NCBI GenBank assembly: GCA_900770345.1
Contig: CAAGKF010000073.1
Span: 1 to 64,000, forward strand
Origin: Lachnospiraceae bacterium
GTDB taxonomy: Bacteria > Bacillota > Clostridia > Lachnospirales > Lachnospiraceae
Length of the DNA: 64,000 bases
Direction of reading: 5' to 3'
In this document: positions 15,491 through 23,886 of the stretch, piece after piece
How the letters are laid out: the number at the start of each line of letters is the position of its first letter
Numbering within the stretch: position 1 is the first letter of the stretch
Position numbers and translations under genes: made by a program
The notes under the pieces: generated by a model
Database searches by the model: none
What the model was told of the DNA's origin: nothing
Seen by the model: the letters and a program-made list of their open reading frames with translations, nothing else

Positions 15491-16211
15491 GTACCGCACT
15501 GCTCTCCTCCTCCCACGCCAAACTGCCTGTCTCAATTCCAACGATCTTTCCGTCTACAATGCGAATTCTTCTGTCGGCATAGGAAGCCAGATGATCATCA
15601 TGAGTAACCATGACCAGAGTCTGCTGCTGTTCCTTTACGATTCGCTGCATCAGACGCAGCACCTCCATGGTTGTTCTGGAATCCAGATTCCCCGTGGGTT
15701 CGTCGGCAAAGATGATCTGAGGATTCACCACCAGAGCTCTGGCGATTCCCACTCTCTGCTGCTGGCCGCCGGACATCTGATTCGGCATGTGTTTTTCCTG
15801 ATCCTCCACACCCACCAGCTTCATAAACTTTCTGGCCCGCTTCAGCCGTTCCGCCCGGGGAATCCCCCTGAAAGACAGAGGCAGAGCCACATTCTCCACC
15901 GCATTCATGGTATTTAACAGGTTATAGGACTGAAATATAAATCCAATCTTCTCTCTGCGGAACGCAACCAGCTGCTTTTCCGTCATTTTTTCTATATGGA
16001 CCTTTCCGATCACGATCTCGCCTCTGGTAGGCTTCTCCAGACCGGCCATCATATTTAACAATGTTGATTTTCCCGAACCGGAAGTACCCACAATTGCCAC
16101 AAACTCTCCCTTATACAGTTCAAAATCAACACCATTTAAAGCTTTGACCTTTGTCTCACCCACGCGGTATATCTTATAAAGATTCTTTACCTGTATAACT
16201 GTCTCCGACAT
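15426..16211 (-). CDS. MacB/LolD-type ABC transporter ATPase
   Basis: A 261-residue ATPase with Walker A GTSGSGKSTLLN, signature MSGGQQQRVGIARAL, Walker B IIFADEPTGNLDS and the switch histidine in VMVTHDDH, all typical of ATPases paired with FtsX-type permeases. After about residue 225 it carries an unusual tail ending in four PxGKQ repeats. It is first in the operon with the CARDB-like protein and the permease. An extended -10 promoter lies at 16268-16276. Confidence 0.93.
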   Translation of the reverse strand: MSETVIQVKNLYKIYRVGETKVKALNGVDFELYKGEFVAIVGTSGSGKSTLLNMMAGLEKPTRGEIVIGKVHIEKMTEKQLVAFRREKIGFIFQSYNLLNTMNAVENVALPLSFRGIPRAERLKRARKFMKLVGVEDQEKHMPNQMSGGQQQRVGIARALVVNPQIIFADEPTGNLDSRTTMEVLRLMQRIVKEQQQTLVMVTHDDHLASYADRRIRIVDGKIVGIETGSLAWEEESSAVQPDGKQPNGKQPDGKQPDGKQ

Positions 16212-16267
16212 TTTCCGCCTCCGCCTCTGCTCTCAGCAGACAAAAGACACTGAAAGCACTTTCGTCC

Positions 16268-16276
16268 AGTATATCA
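16268..16276 (-). promoter_or_regulatory. Extended -10 promoter for the CARDB-ABC operon
   Basis: Minus-strand TGA-TATACT with no good -35. A start near 16261 would give a leader of about 50 nt. It lies in the 332-bp gap 16212-16543, which also holds a 20-bp palindrome (16362-16381) and the pyrB leader. I see no gene in the gap. Confidence 0.5.
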
Positions 16277-16361
16277 CATAAGCCCCAAAGGAGCCTCCTG
16301 TTTTTCCTTAAGGTTCTTTAATAATTCCTTACAGTCCTGCCGTCCGTACTGTTACAGATTC

Positions 16362-16381
16362 TTGCAAAAATCTTTTTGCAA
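16362..16381. promoter_or_regulatory. 20-bp palindrome upstream of pyrB
   Basis: TTGCAAAAA-TC-TTTTTGCAA is a perfect inverted repeat with 9-bp arms and a 2-bp centre, the size of a dimeric repressor site. It lies 182-163 bp before the pyrB ATG and about 15 bp before a TTGACT at 16397-16402 that may be the pyrB -35 (the -10 is poor). Binder unknown. It could also fold as a hairpin. Confidence 0.45.
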
Positions 16382-16543
16382 AAAAGACAAAAACAGCTTG
16401 ACTTATGAAACATTCTATGTAAAAATATGACGAGGCACAAATCAGTGCCATATCTGGCTGGTCCGGCTATCGCACTGGTAGAGTGTGAACTATTTCCCAA
16501 AATCAATAAAACTAATAATTTCATAAAGGCAAAGGAGAATCCC

Positions 16544-17467
16544 ATGAGACATTTATTGAATCCCTTAGACTTCTCTGTGGAAGAAATTGATGACCTTCTG
16601 GCCCTTGCAAGAGATATTGAGCAGAATCTTCCGAAATATGCTCATGTCTGCGACGGCAAAAAGCTGGCCACTCTTTTCTACGAACCCAGTACCAGAACCC
16701 GCTTAAGCTTTGAAGCGGCTATGATGAATCTGGGAGGTAATGTATTAGGCTTTTCATCTGCCAATTCCAGTTCTGCTGCCAAGGGCGAGAGCGTAGCTGA
16801 CACAATTCGAATGATTTCCTGCTATGCAGATATCTGCGCAATGCGTCATCCCAAGGAAGGCGCCGCTTTTGTAGCTGCTCAGAAGGCTCAGATCCCTGTA
16901 ATCAATGCAGGCGACGGCGGCCATCAGCATCCTACTCAGACACTCACCGACCTTATGACCATTCGTTCCATGAAGGGACGTCTTGACAATCTGGTGATCG
17001 GTCTCTGCGGCGATCTGAAATTCGGACGCACCGTTCATTCCCTGATCAATGCCATGGTCCGTTATCCCAATATCAAGTTCATTCTGATCTCCCCGCCTGA
17101 GCTGCGCATCCCGGATAATATCCGTGAAGACGTGCTGATGGCAAATAACATCCCCTTCGAGGAAGTAGGAAATCTGGACGACGCGCTGGGACAGCTGGAT
17201 ATCCTCTATATGACCCGTGTACAGAAGGAGCGTTTCTTCAACGAGGAGGATTATGTTCGTCTGAAGGACTGCTACATCCTGAATAAGAAGAAAATGAAAC
17301 TGGCAAAGAAGGATATGTATGTTCTCCATCCTCTTCCACGTGTAAATGAAATTTCCGTAGAGGTAGATGACGATCCGAGAGCTGCTTATTTCAAACAGGC
17401 TCAATACGGCGTTTACGTGCGTATGGCCTTGATCATGACATTACTGGAGGTGCCGAAGCCATGTTAA
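16544..17467 (+). CDS. pyrB: Aspartate carbamoyltransferase, catalytic chain
   Basis: Joins carbamoyl phosphate and aspartate, the committed step of pyrimidine synthesis. The 307 residues contain the carbamoyl-phosphate motif [13 protein letters not shown] and the HPTQTLTDL and HPLPRVNEI motifs. ATG 16544 follows AAAGGAG at a good distance and gives the normal length. The frame is open upstream to 16427 but that stretch lacks family likeness. A small hairpin (GGCAC/GTGCC, 16433-16448) lies in the leader. The stop overlaps the pyrI start. Confidence 0.95.
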   Translation: MRHLLNPLDFSVEEIDDLLALARDIEQNLPKYAHVCDGKKLATLFYEPSTRTRLSFEAAMMNLGGNVLGFSSANSSSAAKGESVADTIRMISCYADICAMRHPKEGAAFVAAQKAQIPVINAGDGGHQHPTQTLTDLMTIRSMKGRLDNLVIGLCGDLKFGRTVHSLINAMVRYPNIKFILISPPELRIPDNIREDVLMANNIPFEEVGNLDDALGQLDILYMTRVQKERFFNEEDYVRLKDCYILNKKKMKLAKKDMYVLHPLPRVNEISVEVDDDPRAAYFKQAQYGVYVRMALIMTLLEVPKPC

Positions 17468-17892
17468 ATATCAGCGGATTAAAGGAAGGAATCGTTCTTG
17501 ACCACATTGAGGCAGGCAAGAGCCTGGATATCTACTATCATCTGGGACTGGACAAGCTGGACTGCCAGGTAGCGATTATCAAAAACGCACGCAGCAACAA
17601 AATGGGCCGCAAGGACATCATCAAAATTGAAGGCGGTCTGGATACGGTGGACCTGGATATTCTGGGATATATTGATCACAACATCACCGTAAACATTATC
17701 CGTGACGACAAGATCGTCGAGAAAAAGGCTCTGAAGCTCCCGAAGAAGCTCACCAATGTGATCCAGTGCAAGAATCCCCGCTGCATCACTTCCATCGAGC
17801 AGGAGCTTCCCCACATCTTCTATCTGGCCGACGCCAAAAAAGAAACCTACCGCTGCCAGTACTGCGATGAAAAGTACAGCGAGTACAAATAA
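17461..17892 (+). CDS. pyrI: Aspartate carbamoyltransferase, regulatory chain
   Basis: A 143-residue regulatory subunit that binds nucleotide effectors through its N-terminal domain and holds the catalytic trimers together through a C-terminal zinc site. The four zinc cysteines are visible in CKNPRC and [17 protein letters not shown] is the family start motif. The ATG overlaps the last bases of pyrB (ATGTTAA), giving translational coupling. Presence of pyrI points to an allosterically controlled holoenzyme. Confidence 0.95.
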   Translation: MLNISGLKEGIVLDHIEAGKSLDIYYHLGLDKLDCQVAIIKNARSNKMGRKDIIKIEGGLDTVDLDILGYIDHNITVNIIRDDKIVEKKALKLPKKLTNVIQCKNPRCITSIEQELPHIFYLADAKKETYRCQYCDEKYSEYK

Positions 17893-17910
17893 AAACGGTA
17901 TTAAAAAGGA

Positions 17911-17946
17911 CCGGTGCTCCGCAGAGCAATGTCTGCGGAACACCGG
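17911..17946. terminator. Bidirectional terminator between pyrI and the VOC gene
   Basis: CCGGTGCTCCGCAGA and TCTGCGGAACACCGG form a long stem with one mismatch. On the minus strand it is followed by TCCTTTTTAAT, a good T-run that ends the VOC transcript. On the plus strand the tail is CCTTTCTAT, weaker, for pyrI. Confidence 0.8.
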
Positions 17947-17967
17947 CCTTTCTATATATCTGTCTGT

Positions 17968-18336
17968 TTATTTTCTCTCCGGCACGATCTCGATCCAGTA
18001 TCCGTCAGGGTCGCTGATAAAGTAAATCCCCATACCCGGATTCTCATAGCAGACACAGCCCATTTCCTGATGCTTCTTGTGCAGAGCATCAAAATCATCT
18101 ACATGAAACGCCAGGTGGAATTCACATTCACCCAGGTTATACGGCTCCGTTCTGTCGCGCAGCCAGGTAAGCTCCAGTGTAAAACCGGTCACTCCGTCGC
18201 CCAGATATACCAGCTTAAAAGAACCGTCAGAAGCATCCTTCTCACGCACCGGCTCCAGACCCAGGGCATCCTTGTAGAACTTCAGACTCTTTTCCAGATC
18301 AAGCACATTAAAATTAAAATGATTAAATGTAATCAC
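17968..18336 (-). CDS. VOC-superfamily (glyoxalase I-like) protein
   Basis: A 122-residue vicinal-oxygen-chelate protein with the fold's two beta-alpha-beta-beta-beta halves: FNHFNFNVLDLEKSLKFYKDALGL at the start and FHLAFHVDDFDAL followed by YFISDPDGYWIEIVP at the end. The His and Glu metal ligands are at expected places. Closest type is lactoylglutathione lyase (GloA), but low-GSH Clostridia use such proteins for varied substrates, so the reaction is not fixed. Translation starts at GTG 18336 with AAAGGAG upstream. Confidence 0.85.
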   Translation of the reverse strand: MITFNHFNFNVLDLEKSLKFYKDALGLEPVREKDASDGSFKLVYLGDGVTGFTLELTWLRDRTEPYNLGECEFHLAFHVDDFDALHKKHQEMGCVCYENPGMGIYFISDPDGYWIEIVPERK

Positions 18337-18371
18337 GTCTTATTCTCCTTTTATATTACCCTCAGCTGCAA

Positions 18372-19661
18372 TCATTTTTTCGGGATCAGAACCTCTGTGC
18401 CGCCCATGTAAGGACGCAGAACCTCCGGGATCCTTACGCTTCCGTCTGCCTGCAGATTGTTCTCAAGGAAAGCGATCAGCATACGCGGCGGAGCAACTAC
18501 GGTGTTGTTCAGTGTATGAGCCAGATATTTGCTTCCGTCCTCGCCCTGAACGCGGATCTTTAAGCGGCGGGCCTGCGCATCTCCCAGATTGGAGCAGCTT
18601 CCCACCTCAAAATACTTCTTCTGTCTCGGAGACCATGCCTCAACGTCACAGGACTTCACTTTCAGGTCTGCTAGATCACCGGAGCAGCACTCCAGAGTGC
18701 GGACCGGAATATCCATGGAACGGAACAGATCAACGGTGTTCTGCCACAGCTTGTCATACCACATGGGACTCTCTTCCGGCTTGCAGACAACGATCATCTC
18801 CTGCTTTTCAAACTGATGGATACGGTATACGCCTCTCTCCTCGATGCCGTGAGCACCCTTCTCCTTGCGGAAGCACGGAGAATAGCTGGTCAGTGTCTGA
18901 GGAAGCTGTGCCTCCGGTGTAATCGTATCAATAAATTTACCGATCATGGAATGCTCGCTGGTACCGATCAGATACAGATCCTCTCCTTCGATCTTGTACA
19001 TCATGGCATCCATCTCAGCAAAGCTCATAACGCCTGTAACAACATTGCTGCGGATCATGAAAGGCGGAACGCAGTAAGTAAAGCCGCGGCCTATCATAAA
19101 ATCTCTTGCATAGGCGATCACTGCGGAATGAAGTCTGGCAATATCACCCATCAGATAGTAAAAGCCATTTCCCGCTACTCTTCTGGCAGCCTCCAGATCA
19201 ATGCCGTTGAAACGCTCCATAATATCGGTATGATACGGGATCTCAAAATCAGGCACTGCCGGCTCGCCGAAACGTTCAATCTCAACATTCTCGCTGTCAT
19301 CCTTGCCGATGGGCACGCTGGGATCGATGATATTTGGAATAGTCATCATGATCTTTAAGATTTTTTCAGACAGCTGTCCCTCTTTCTCTTCCAGTTCAGC
19401 CAGTCTTGCGGAATTGGCGCTTACCTGCTTTTTAACCTCTTCTGCCTCTTCCTTCTTTCCCTGTCCCATCAGCTTTCCGATCTCCTTGGAAAGCTTGTTG
19501 CGGCTGGCACGCAGATCATCGGCTTCCTTCTGGGTTGCGCGGCTCTCCGCGTCAAGAGCGATCACTTCGTCAACCAGCGGCAGCTTGCTGTCCTGGAATT
19601 TATTCTTAATATTCTGCTTGACAATATCCGGATTTTCTCTTACAAACTTTAAATCTAACAT
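18372..19661 (-). CDS. serS: Seryl-tRNA synthetase
   Basis: Charges tRNA-Ser with serine. The 429-residue class II enzyme begins MLDLKFVRENPDIV with an N-terminal coiled-coil arm (about residues 30-105) and shows motif 2 (SPCFRKEKGAHGIEERGVYRIHQFEKQE) and motif 3 (LNNTVVAPPRMLIAFLENN). ATG 19661 is set by GAGGAA seven bases upstream; the frame is open to 19712. No T-box leader is seen in the short upstream gap. Confidence 0.96.
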   Translation of the reverse strand: MLDLKFVRENPDIVKQNIKNKFQDSKLPLVDEVIALDAESRATQKEADDLRASRNKLSKEIGKLMGQGKKEEAEEVKKQVSANSARLAELEEKEGQLSEKILKIMMTIPNIIDPSVPIGKDDSENVEIERFGEPAVPDFEIPYHTDIMERFNGIDLEAARRVAGNGFYYLMGDIARLHSAVIAYARDFMIGRGFTYCVPPFMIRSNVVTGVMSFAEMDAMMYKIEGEDLYLIGTSEHSMIGKFIDTITPEAQLPQTLTSYSPCFRKEKGAHGIEERGVYRIHQFEKQEMIVVCKPEESPMWYDKLWQNTVDLFRSMDIPVRTLECCSGDLADLKVKSCDVEAWSPRQKKYFEVGSCSNLGDAQARRLKIRVQGEDGSKYLAHTLNNTVVAPPRMLIAFLENNLQADGSVRIPEVLRPYMGGTEVLIPKK

Positions 19662-19813
19662 GATATTCCTCCTGGGTTTCCTTTCTTCTTCCGTCCCCTC
19701 TGTCAGGGACAAATATGGATACTGTTAAAGAGTATATACCATTTTTCCCGGAAAGAAAAGACTTTTTTGCTTTTTCTTTGCTGCTCCCCCTTTGGCCGGC
19801 AGGGTATTTTCCG

Positions 19814-20701
19814 CTATATTTTTTCTAACTCAGCCAGAACTTTTTTCAATTCCTCTTTTCCCTGGTCATTGACGGGCTTCACAGGCAGAATGGGATCTCC
19901 CACCTCAAATCCCTGTATTTCCAGGCAGGCCTTGATGCAGGAAGCCAGATTATATTTCTGAAACACCCGATTGATATCCCAGAGCTTTCCCTGATACGTC
20001 AAAGCTTCCTCCCATTTTCCGTCCCTGCACAGCTGGTACAGGTGTACACTCTGACGCGGTATCACACAGGCGGGACCGGCCATCCATCCCACCCCTCCCA
20101 GCATCATCACAAAAACAGGAATGTGAGCCGAAGCGCTGAAGATTTTCAGCCTGTCTCCCAGACGCCGCCGGATTGAAAGCAAATTACCGGTAACTCCCGT
20201 AGCATCTTTATAATATTGGATGTTAGGCTCCAGACAAAGCGACTCCAATGTATCAATTCCCAGATCAAATTTCATATATTTGGGATTATTATACAATACG
20301 ACAGGGCAATTTACGCTGCGGGCTACGCTTCTGTAATAGTCCTCCACCTCTCCGGGCTTCACAGGGAAGTACACATTAAGAATGCTTAAAATTCCGTCCG
20401 CTCCCATGGCTTCCAGCTCTTTTGCCTGACTGCATGCCTCCAGAGTATTAGAGGAGGCTACTCCGGCCACCACAGGAACCCGGCCTCTGTTTTCGTCCAG
20501 AACGATTTCAACGATCCTCTTTTTCTGTTCCCAGGTCAGATAATAAAATTCTCCCGTGCTGCCTAACGGTGTCAGACCCTGAACCCCGCAGCTAATCAGA
20601 TGTGAAACCAGCCTGCGCAGAGGCTTTTCCAGCACTTCTCCGTCTTTTCCAACCGGCGAGACAATATACGGATAAATTCCTTCAAATGTCTTTTCTCCCA
20701 T
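19814..20701 (-). CDS. Dihydrodipicolinate synthase / N-acetylneuraminate lyase family protein
   Basis: A 295-residue TIM-barrel aldolase of the DapA/NanA class. The GSTGEF motif (47-52), Tyr137 (VVLYNNP) and Schiff-base Lys165 (YYKDATG) are present, so it should be active on a pyruvate-type donor. It has no lysine-pathway neighbours and lies after pyridoxamine kinase and before serS. A housekeeping DapA role is therefore not favoured over a sugar-acid or hydroxyproline-type aldolase. Substrate unknown. Confidence 0.85.
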   Translation of the reverse strand: MGEKTFEGIYPYIVSPVGKDGEVLEKPLRRLVSHLISCGVQGLTPLGSTGEFYYLTWEQKKRIVEIVLDENRGRVPVVAGVASSNTLEACSQAKELEAMGADGILSILNVYFPVKPGEVEDYYRSVARSVNCPVVLYNNPKYMKFDLGIDTLESLCLEPNIQYYKDATGVTGNLLSIRRRLGDRLKIFSASAHIPVFVMMLGGVGWMAGPACVIPRQSVHLYQLCRDGKWEEALTYQGKLWDINRVFQKYNLASCIKACLEIQGFEVGDPILPVKPVNDQGKEELKKVLAELEKI

Positions 20702-20762
20702 ATCTTTCCCTCTTAATGCAGTTATTCTTCTAAAGTTATCTTCTGCAGTTATTTTTCTGTAT

Positions 20763-21614
20763 TTATTCTTCCCTCTTCACCGCGTTCATCAGCCTGCCCA
20801 GCAATTCCTCAAAGCAGACACCGTTCTGAACAGGAATATTCCGTTCTTCCGTTCTGGCAATGCACTCCTTTACAAAGGAGGCAGCCAGACCTACCGCATC
20901 CTTAAGCTCCCAGCCGCGGACGGCTCCGCCGGCCACAACAGAGGAAAACACATCTCCTGTTCCGGGCCGTTCCCTGCCCACACGCCTGCGTCTCAAAAGA
21001 ACGATATCCTTTCCCTTCTCCGCTACCGCATTCACCAGATAAGAGCCCTGAGATATGCCCGTGATCACAACAGCCTCCGGTCCCAGGCGGTGGATCTCTT
21101 CCGCAAGCTCAGCCAGTTTTTCCCTGCTCCAGCCCTCCTTCCGATAGGGACGCCCGGTCAGGATACAGGCTTCCGTCAGATTGGGAGTGACAATATCCCC
21201 CAGAGACACCAGCTCCTTCATCCGGCTGCACATGGCATCCGTATAGGTGGCATAGGTCTTTCCGTGGTCCCCCATAATAGGGTCGATAATGACCTTCGTC
21301 TCCGGTGTTTTAAACTCCCGGATCATGTTCATAACGATCTCGATCTGCTTTTCCGACCCCAGAAACCCGGTAATGATACCGTCAAAGGTCAGCTTCAGCT
21401 CCCTCCATTTTTCAAGATAAGACGGCATCTTATCCGTATAATCATCAAAAAAGAACACCGGAAATCCCGTGTGGTTGGACAGGATGGCGGTAGGAACCGG
21501 ACAGCACTGCAGTTTCATGGCAGACAGGATGGGAAGCGCCACTGTCAGCGAACAGCGTCCGTATCCCGACAGATCATTGATCATGGCAATTTTTTTCTGA
21601 TGGTACTGTGACAT
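20763..21614 (-). CDS. pdxY: Pyridoxamine/pyridoxal kinase
   Basis: Phosphorylates vitamin B6 vamers as a salvage route to PLP. The 283-residue PfkB/ribokinase-fold protein has the opening AMINDLSGYGRCSLTVALPIL, a nucleotide-binding IIDPIMGDHGKTY region and the catalytic GTGDVFSS. ATG 21614 is preferred to 21620 because GGAGA directly abuts the latter. It follows thiN in the same direction, with 47 bp between the coding regions, so two cofactor kinases sit together. Confidence 0.88.
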   Translation of the reverse strand: MSQYHQKKIAMINDLSGYGRCSLTVALPILSAMKLQCCPVPTAILSNHTGFPVFFFDDYTDKMPSYLEKWRELKLTFDGIITGFLGSEKQIEIVMNMIREFKTPETKVIIDPIMGDHGKTYATYTDAMCSRMKELVSLGDIVTPNLTEACILTGRPYRKEGWSREKLAELAEEIHRLGPEAVVITGISQGSYLVNAVAEKGKDIVLLRRRRVGRERPGTGDVFSSVVAGGAVRGWELKDAVGLAASFVKECIARTEERNIPVQNGVCFEELLGRLMNAVKREE

Positions 21615-21661
21615 TATCATTCTCCTTCTCCGGTTTGAATATTTTCAGACAGTCCGGTTTG

Positions 21662-22312
21662 TCAGTCGTGGGATTCCACAACGATCAGCACTCCGTCCTC
21701 AAACGTAATGACACCCTCTTCCTCAATAAGTTCATTGCTGATACAAAGGCTGGTGCCGATCTCAATATCCCTGTCTGTCAGAGGATATTTGAAGCCTTTC
21801 AACGTAATGCCCTTCACCTCCTGGGTAAGGGGCAGAAAGGAGATGTATTTCCCCCACATCTTTTTTGCAGGGAAATGATATTCTCCGTCGATCATGTACA
21901 GACGGTTCTGAGGATCCACAATGGCTGCATGAACCCCTTTCTGCAGACACGGATACAGGAGATGAATATTTCCCAGCATATGATCCAGACGTCCTCCGGT
22001 AGCTCCCAGGATCACGATCCTGCCGCAGCCGCAGGCAAGAGCCCTTTTTATAGCCAGCTCCGTATCTGTATCATCCTTTTCCGGCTGATGGACCTCCCAG
22101 ATAATATGCTCCTTCCGGCGGTAATAAGCCACCAGCTCCGGCTTTGCGGTATCAAAATCTCCTACTATGATATCCGGCTCCAGCTTCAGGGACCTGGCCG
22201 CCTCAAGACCTCCGTCCACTGCAATAATCCGGTCAAATTTCTCACCTGCAATATAAGAACCGGCGAACTTAAGATCGATTGTTCCGCCGGTTATAATCAG
22301 ACATGCTTTCAT
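21662..22312 (-). CDS. thiN: Thiamine diphosphokinase
   Basis: Transfers pyrophosphate from ATP to thiamine to make TPP. The 216-residue protein has the family motifs AVDGGL, VGDFDT, and DDTDTELAI, plus LGATGGRLDH. ATG 22312 has GAGGTGAG just upstream. Its start overlaps nothing but lies 5 bases from the rpe stop, in the conserved Clostridia order rsgA-rpe-thiN. Confidence 0.93.
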   Translation of the reverse strand: MKACLIITGGTIDLKFAGSYIAGEKFDRIIAVDGGLEAARSLKLEPDIIVGDFDTAKPELVAYYRRKEHIIWEVHQPEKDDTDTELAIKRALACGCGRIVILGATGGRLDHMLGNIHLLYPCLQKGVHAAIVDPQNRLYMIDGEYHFPAKKMWGKYISFLPLTQEVKGITLKGFKYPLTDRDIEIGTSLCISNELIEEEGVITFEDGVLIVVESHD

Positions 22313-22316
22313 GTAC

Positions 22317-22997
22317 TCACCTCTTTGGCGTTTCTGCCTCCCAGGCTTCAAAGGCCTGCATAAATTCCCTTGTGCGGGCAGCCGGATCCGTACCGAATAC
22401 AGCGGAGCCTGCTACAAATACATTGGCTCCCGCATCCCGCATTTCCTTTACATTGGCAATGGAAACACCGCCGTCCACCTGGATATCCAGGGAAAGTCCC
22501 CTCTCATCTGCCATTTTCCGGAGGGCCTTCACCTTGTCCACCGTATAGGGAATCAGCTTCTGGCCGCCAAAGCCGGGATTTACTGTCATAATCAGGGCCA
22601 TATCCAGCTGACCCAGGATGCATTCCAGCACAGACACCGGAGTTGCGGGATTGAGCGCCACACCGGCCCGGCAGCCCGCCTCTTTTATCTGATTTACTAC
22701 CCGGTCAAGATGAGTACAGGCCTCCGCATGGACTGTAATAATATCCGCTCCGCATTTTCTGATATCCTCGATGTAGCGTCCTGGTTCTTCCACCATCATA
22801 TGAACATCAAATACCCGGTCCGTACAGGCTCTCAGGCTTTTTATAAGCGGCATCCCGAAGGAAATGCTGGGCACAAAGCATCCGTCCATCACATCCAGAT
22901 GAACATACTCCGCTCCCGCATCTGAAATTTCTCTTAACTGCTGTCCCAGCCTGCCGAAATCAGCAGCCAGAACAGACGGCGCCAGCTTGTAATACAT
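22317..22997 (-). CDS. rpe: Ribulose-phosphate 3-epimerase
   Basis: Interconverts ribulose 5-phosphate and xylulose 5-phosphate in the pentose phosphate pathway. The 226-residue TIM barrel has LAPSVLAADF, the metal-site HLDVMDGCFVPSISFG, VHMMVEEPGRYI and MTVNPGFGGQKLIP. The ATG follows AAAGGAG and is one base past the rsgA stop, so the genes are co-transcribed. Confidence 0.96.
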   Translation of the reverse strand: MYYKLAPSVLAADFGRLGQQLREISDAGAEYVHLDVMDGCFVPSISFGMPLIKSLRACTDRVFDVHMMVEEPGRYIEDIRKCGADIITVHAEACTHLDRVVNQIKEAGCRAGVALNPATPVSVLECILGQLDMALIMTVNPGFGGQKLIPYTVDKVKALRKMADERGLSLDIQVDGGVSIANVKEMRDAGANVFVAGSAVFGTDPAARTREFMQAFEAWEAETPKR

Positions 22998-22998
22998 A

Positions 22999-23877
22999 TC
23001 AATATCTCCTTTTGTTCTTCAGTTCTTCATAAATCAGACGATAATTGTCATAACGGCTGCGGCTGATCTCGCCCCGTTCCAGAGCCGCTTTCACACCGCA
23101 CACCTTCTCTCCCACATGAACACAGCCCAGAAATCTGCACTCTTCCTCATAAGGCGCAAACTCCGGGAAATAATCCTTCAGATCTCCGGCCTCCATTTCC
23201 GGTGTAAACATGGAGCTGAAGCCCGGCGTATCCATCATGTAGGTGTTCTCCTCCACCAGAAACAGCTCTGAATGGCGGGTGGTATGCTTTCCTCTCTCAA
23301 TCTTTCTGCTGATGTCGCCGGTCTCCATGGCTGCCCCTGGCTGAATGCAGTTTGTCAAAGAAGATTTGCCCACGCCGGAGGGTCCGGCCAGAACCGTGGT
23401 CTTTCCCCGCAGAAGCTCCTTCACTTCAGTAACGCCCGTATCCTCATAGGTACTGATAAACATGACGCGGTACCCTGCCTTCTCATAGGTCAGGCGATAT
23501 TTTTCCTTCATCGCCTCATCTCCCAGCTCTGTTTTATTAAAACAGATGATCACCGGCACCTCCTGCAGCTCCATCATCACCAGAAAACGGTCCAGCAGGT
23601 TCAGATTGGGATCCGGATGCGTCAGCGCAAACACCACCAGCGCCTGATCCACATTGGCCACAGCCGGGCGTATCAGCGCATTGCGCCGGGGAAGGATGAC
23701 GTCGATGCTGCCTTCCGCCCCATCTTCATCCAGAACAGTGAACTCCACATCATCTCCCACCAGGGGCTTTATCTTCCTGTTGCGGAACACTCCCTTTGCC
23801 TTACACTCATACACGCGGCTGCTGCCGTCATTCACATAATAAAAACCTGCTATACCTTTGATTATCTTTCCTGTCAT
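22999..23877 (-). CDS. rsgA: Ribosome small-subunit-dependent GTPase A
   Basis: A 292-residue circularly permuted GTPase that helps the late maturation of the 30S subunit. It has an N-terminal OB-fold, the G4-like CFNKTE, the P-loop GPSGVGKSSLTN, and DTPGFSS. A C-terminal zinc finger (CRFLGCVHVGEKVC) follows. It lies directly after the PASTA kinase gene, as is common in Firmicutes. Confidence 0.96.
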   Translation of the reverse strand: MTGKIIKGIAGFYYVNDGSSRVYECKAKGVFRNRKIKPLVGDDVEFTVLDEDGAEGSIDVILPRRNALIRPAVANVDQALVVFALTHPDPNLNLLDRFLVMMELQEVPVIICFNKTELGDEAMKEKYRLTYEKAGYRVMFISTYEDTGVTEVKELLRGKTTVLAGPSGVGKSSLTNCIQPGAAMETGDISRKIERGKHTTRHSELFLVEENTYMMDTPGFSSMFTPEMEAGDLKDYFPEFAPYEEECRFLGCVHVGEKVCGVKAALERGEISRSRYDNYRLIYEELKNKRRY

Positions 23878-23886
23878 ATGCTCCTC

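Noticed and set aside
15382..15541. Long upstream extension of the CARDB protein frame and an overlapping K/R/T-rich small frame
   Set aside because: They are translations of the 15-nt repeat and ATPase end in other frames; the signal peptide and GGGAGAG site set the start at 15381.
16427..16543. Upstream extension of the pyrB frame from an ATG at 16427
   Set aside because: The extra 39 residues lack PyrB likeness, and ATG 16544 has a correctly spaced AAAGGAG and gives the normal 307-residue length.
19662..19813. Possible T-box leader before serS
   Set aside because: The gap is about 150 bp and lacks the T-box bulge sequence and a clear terminator/antiterminator pair.
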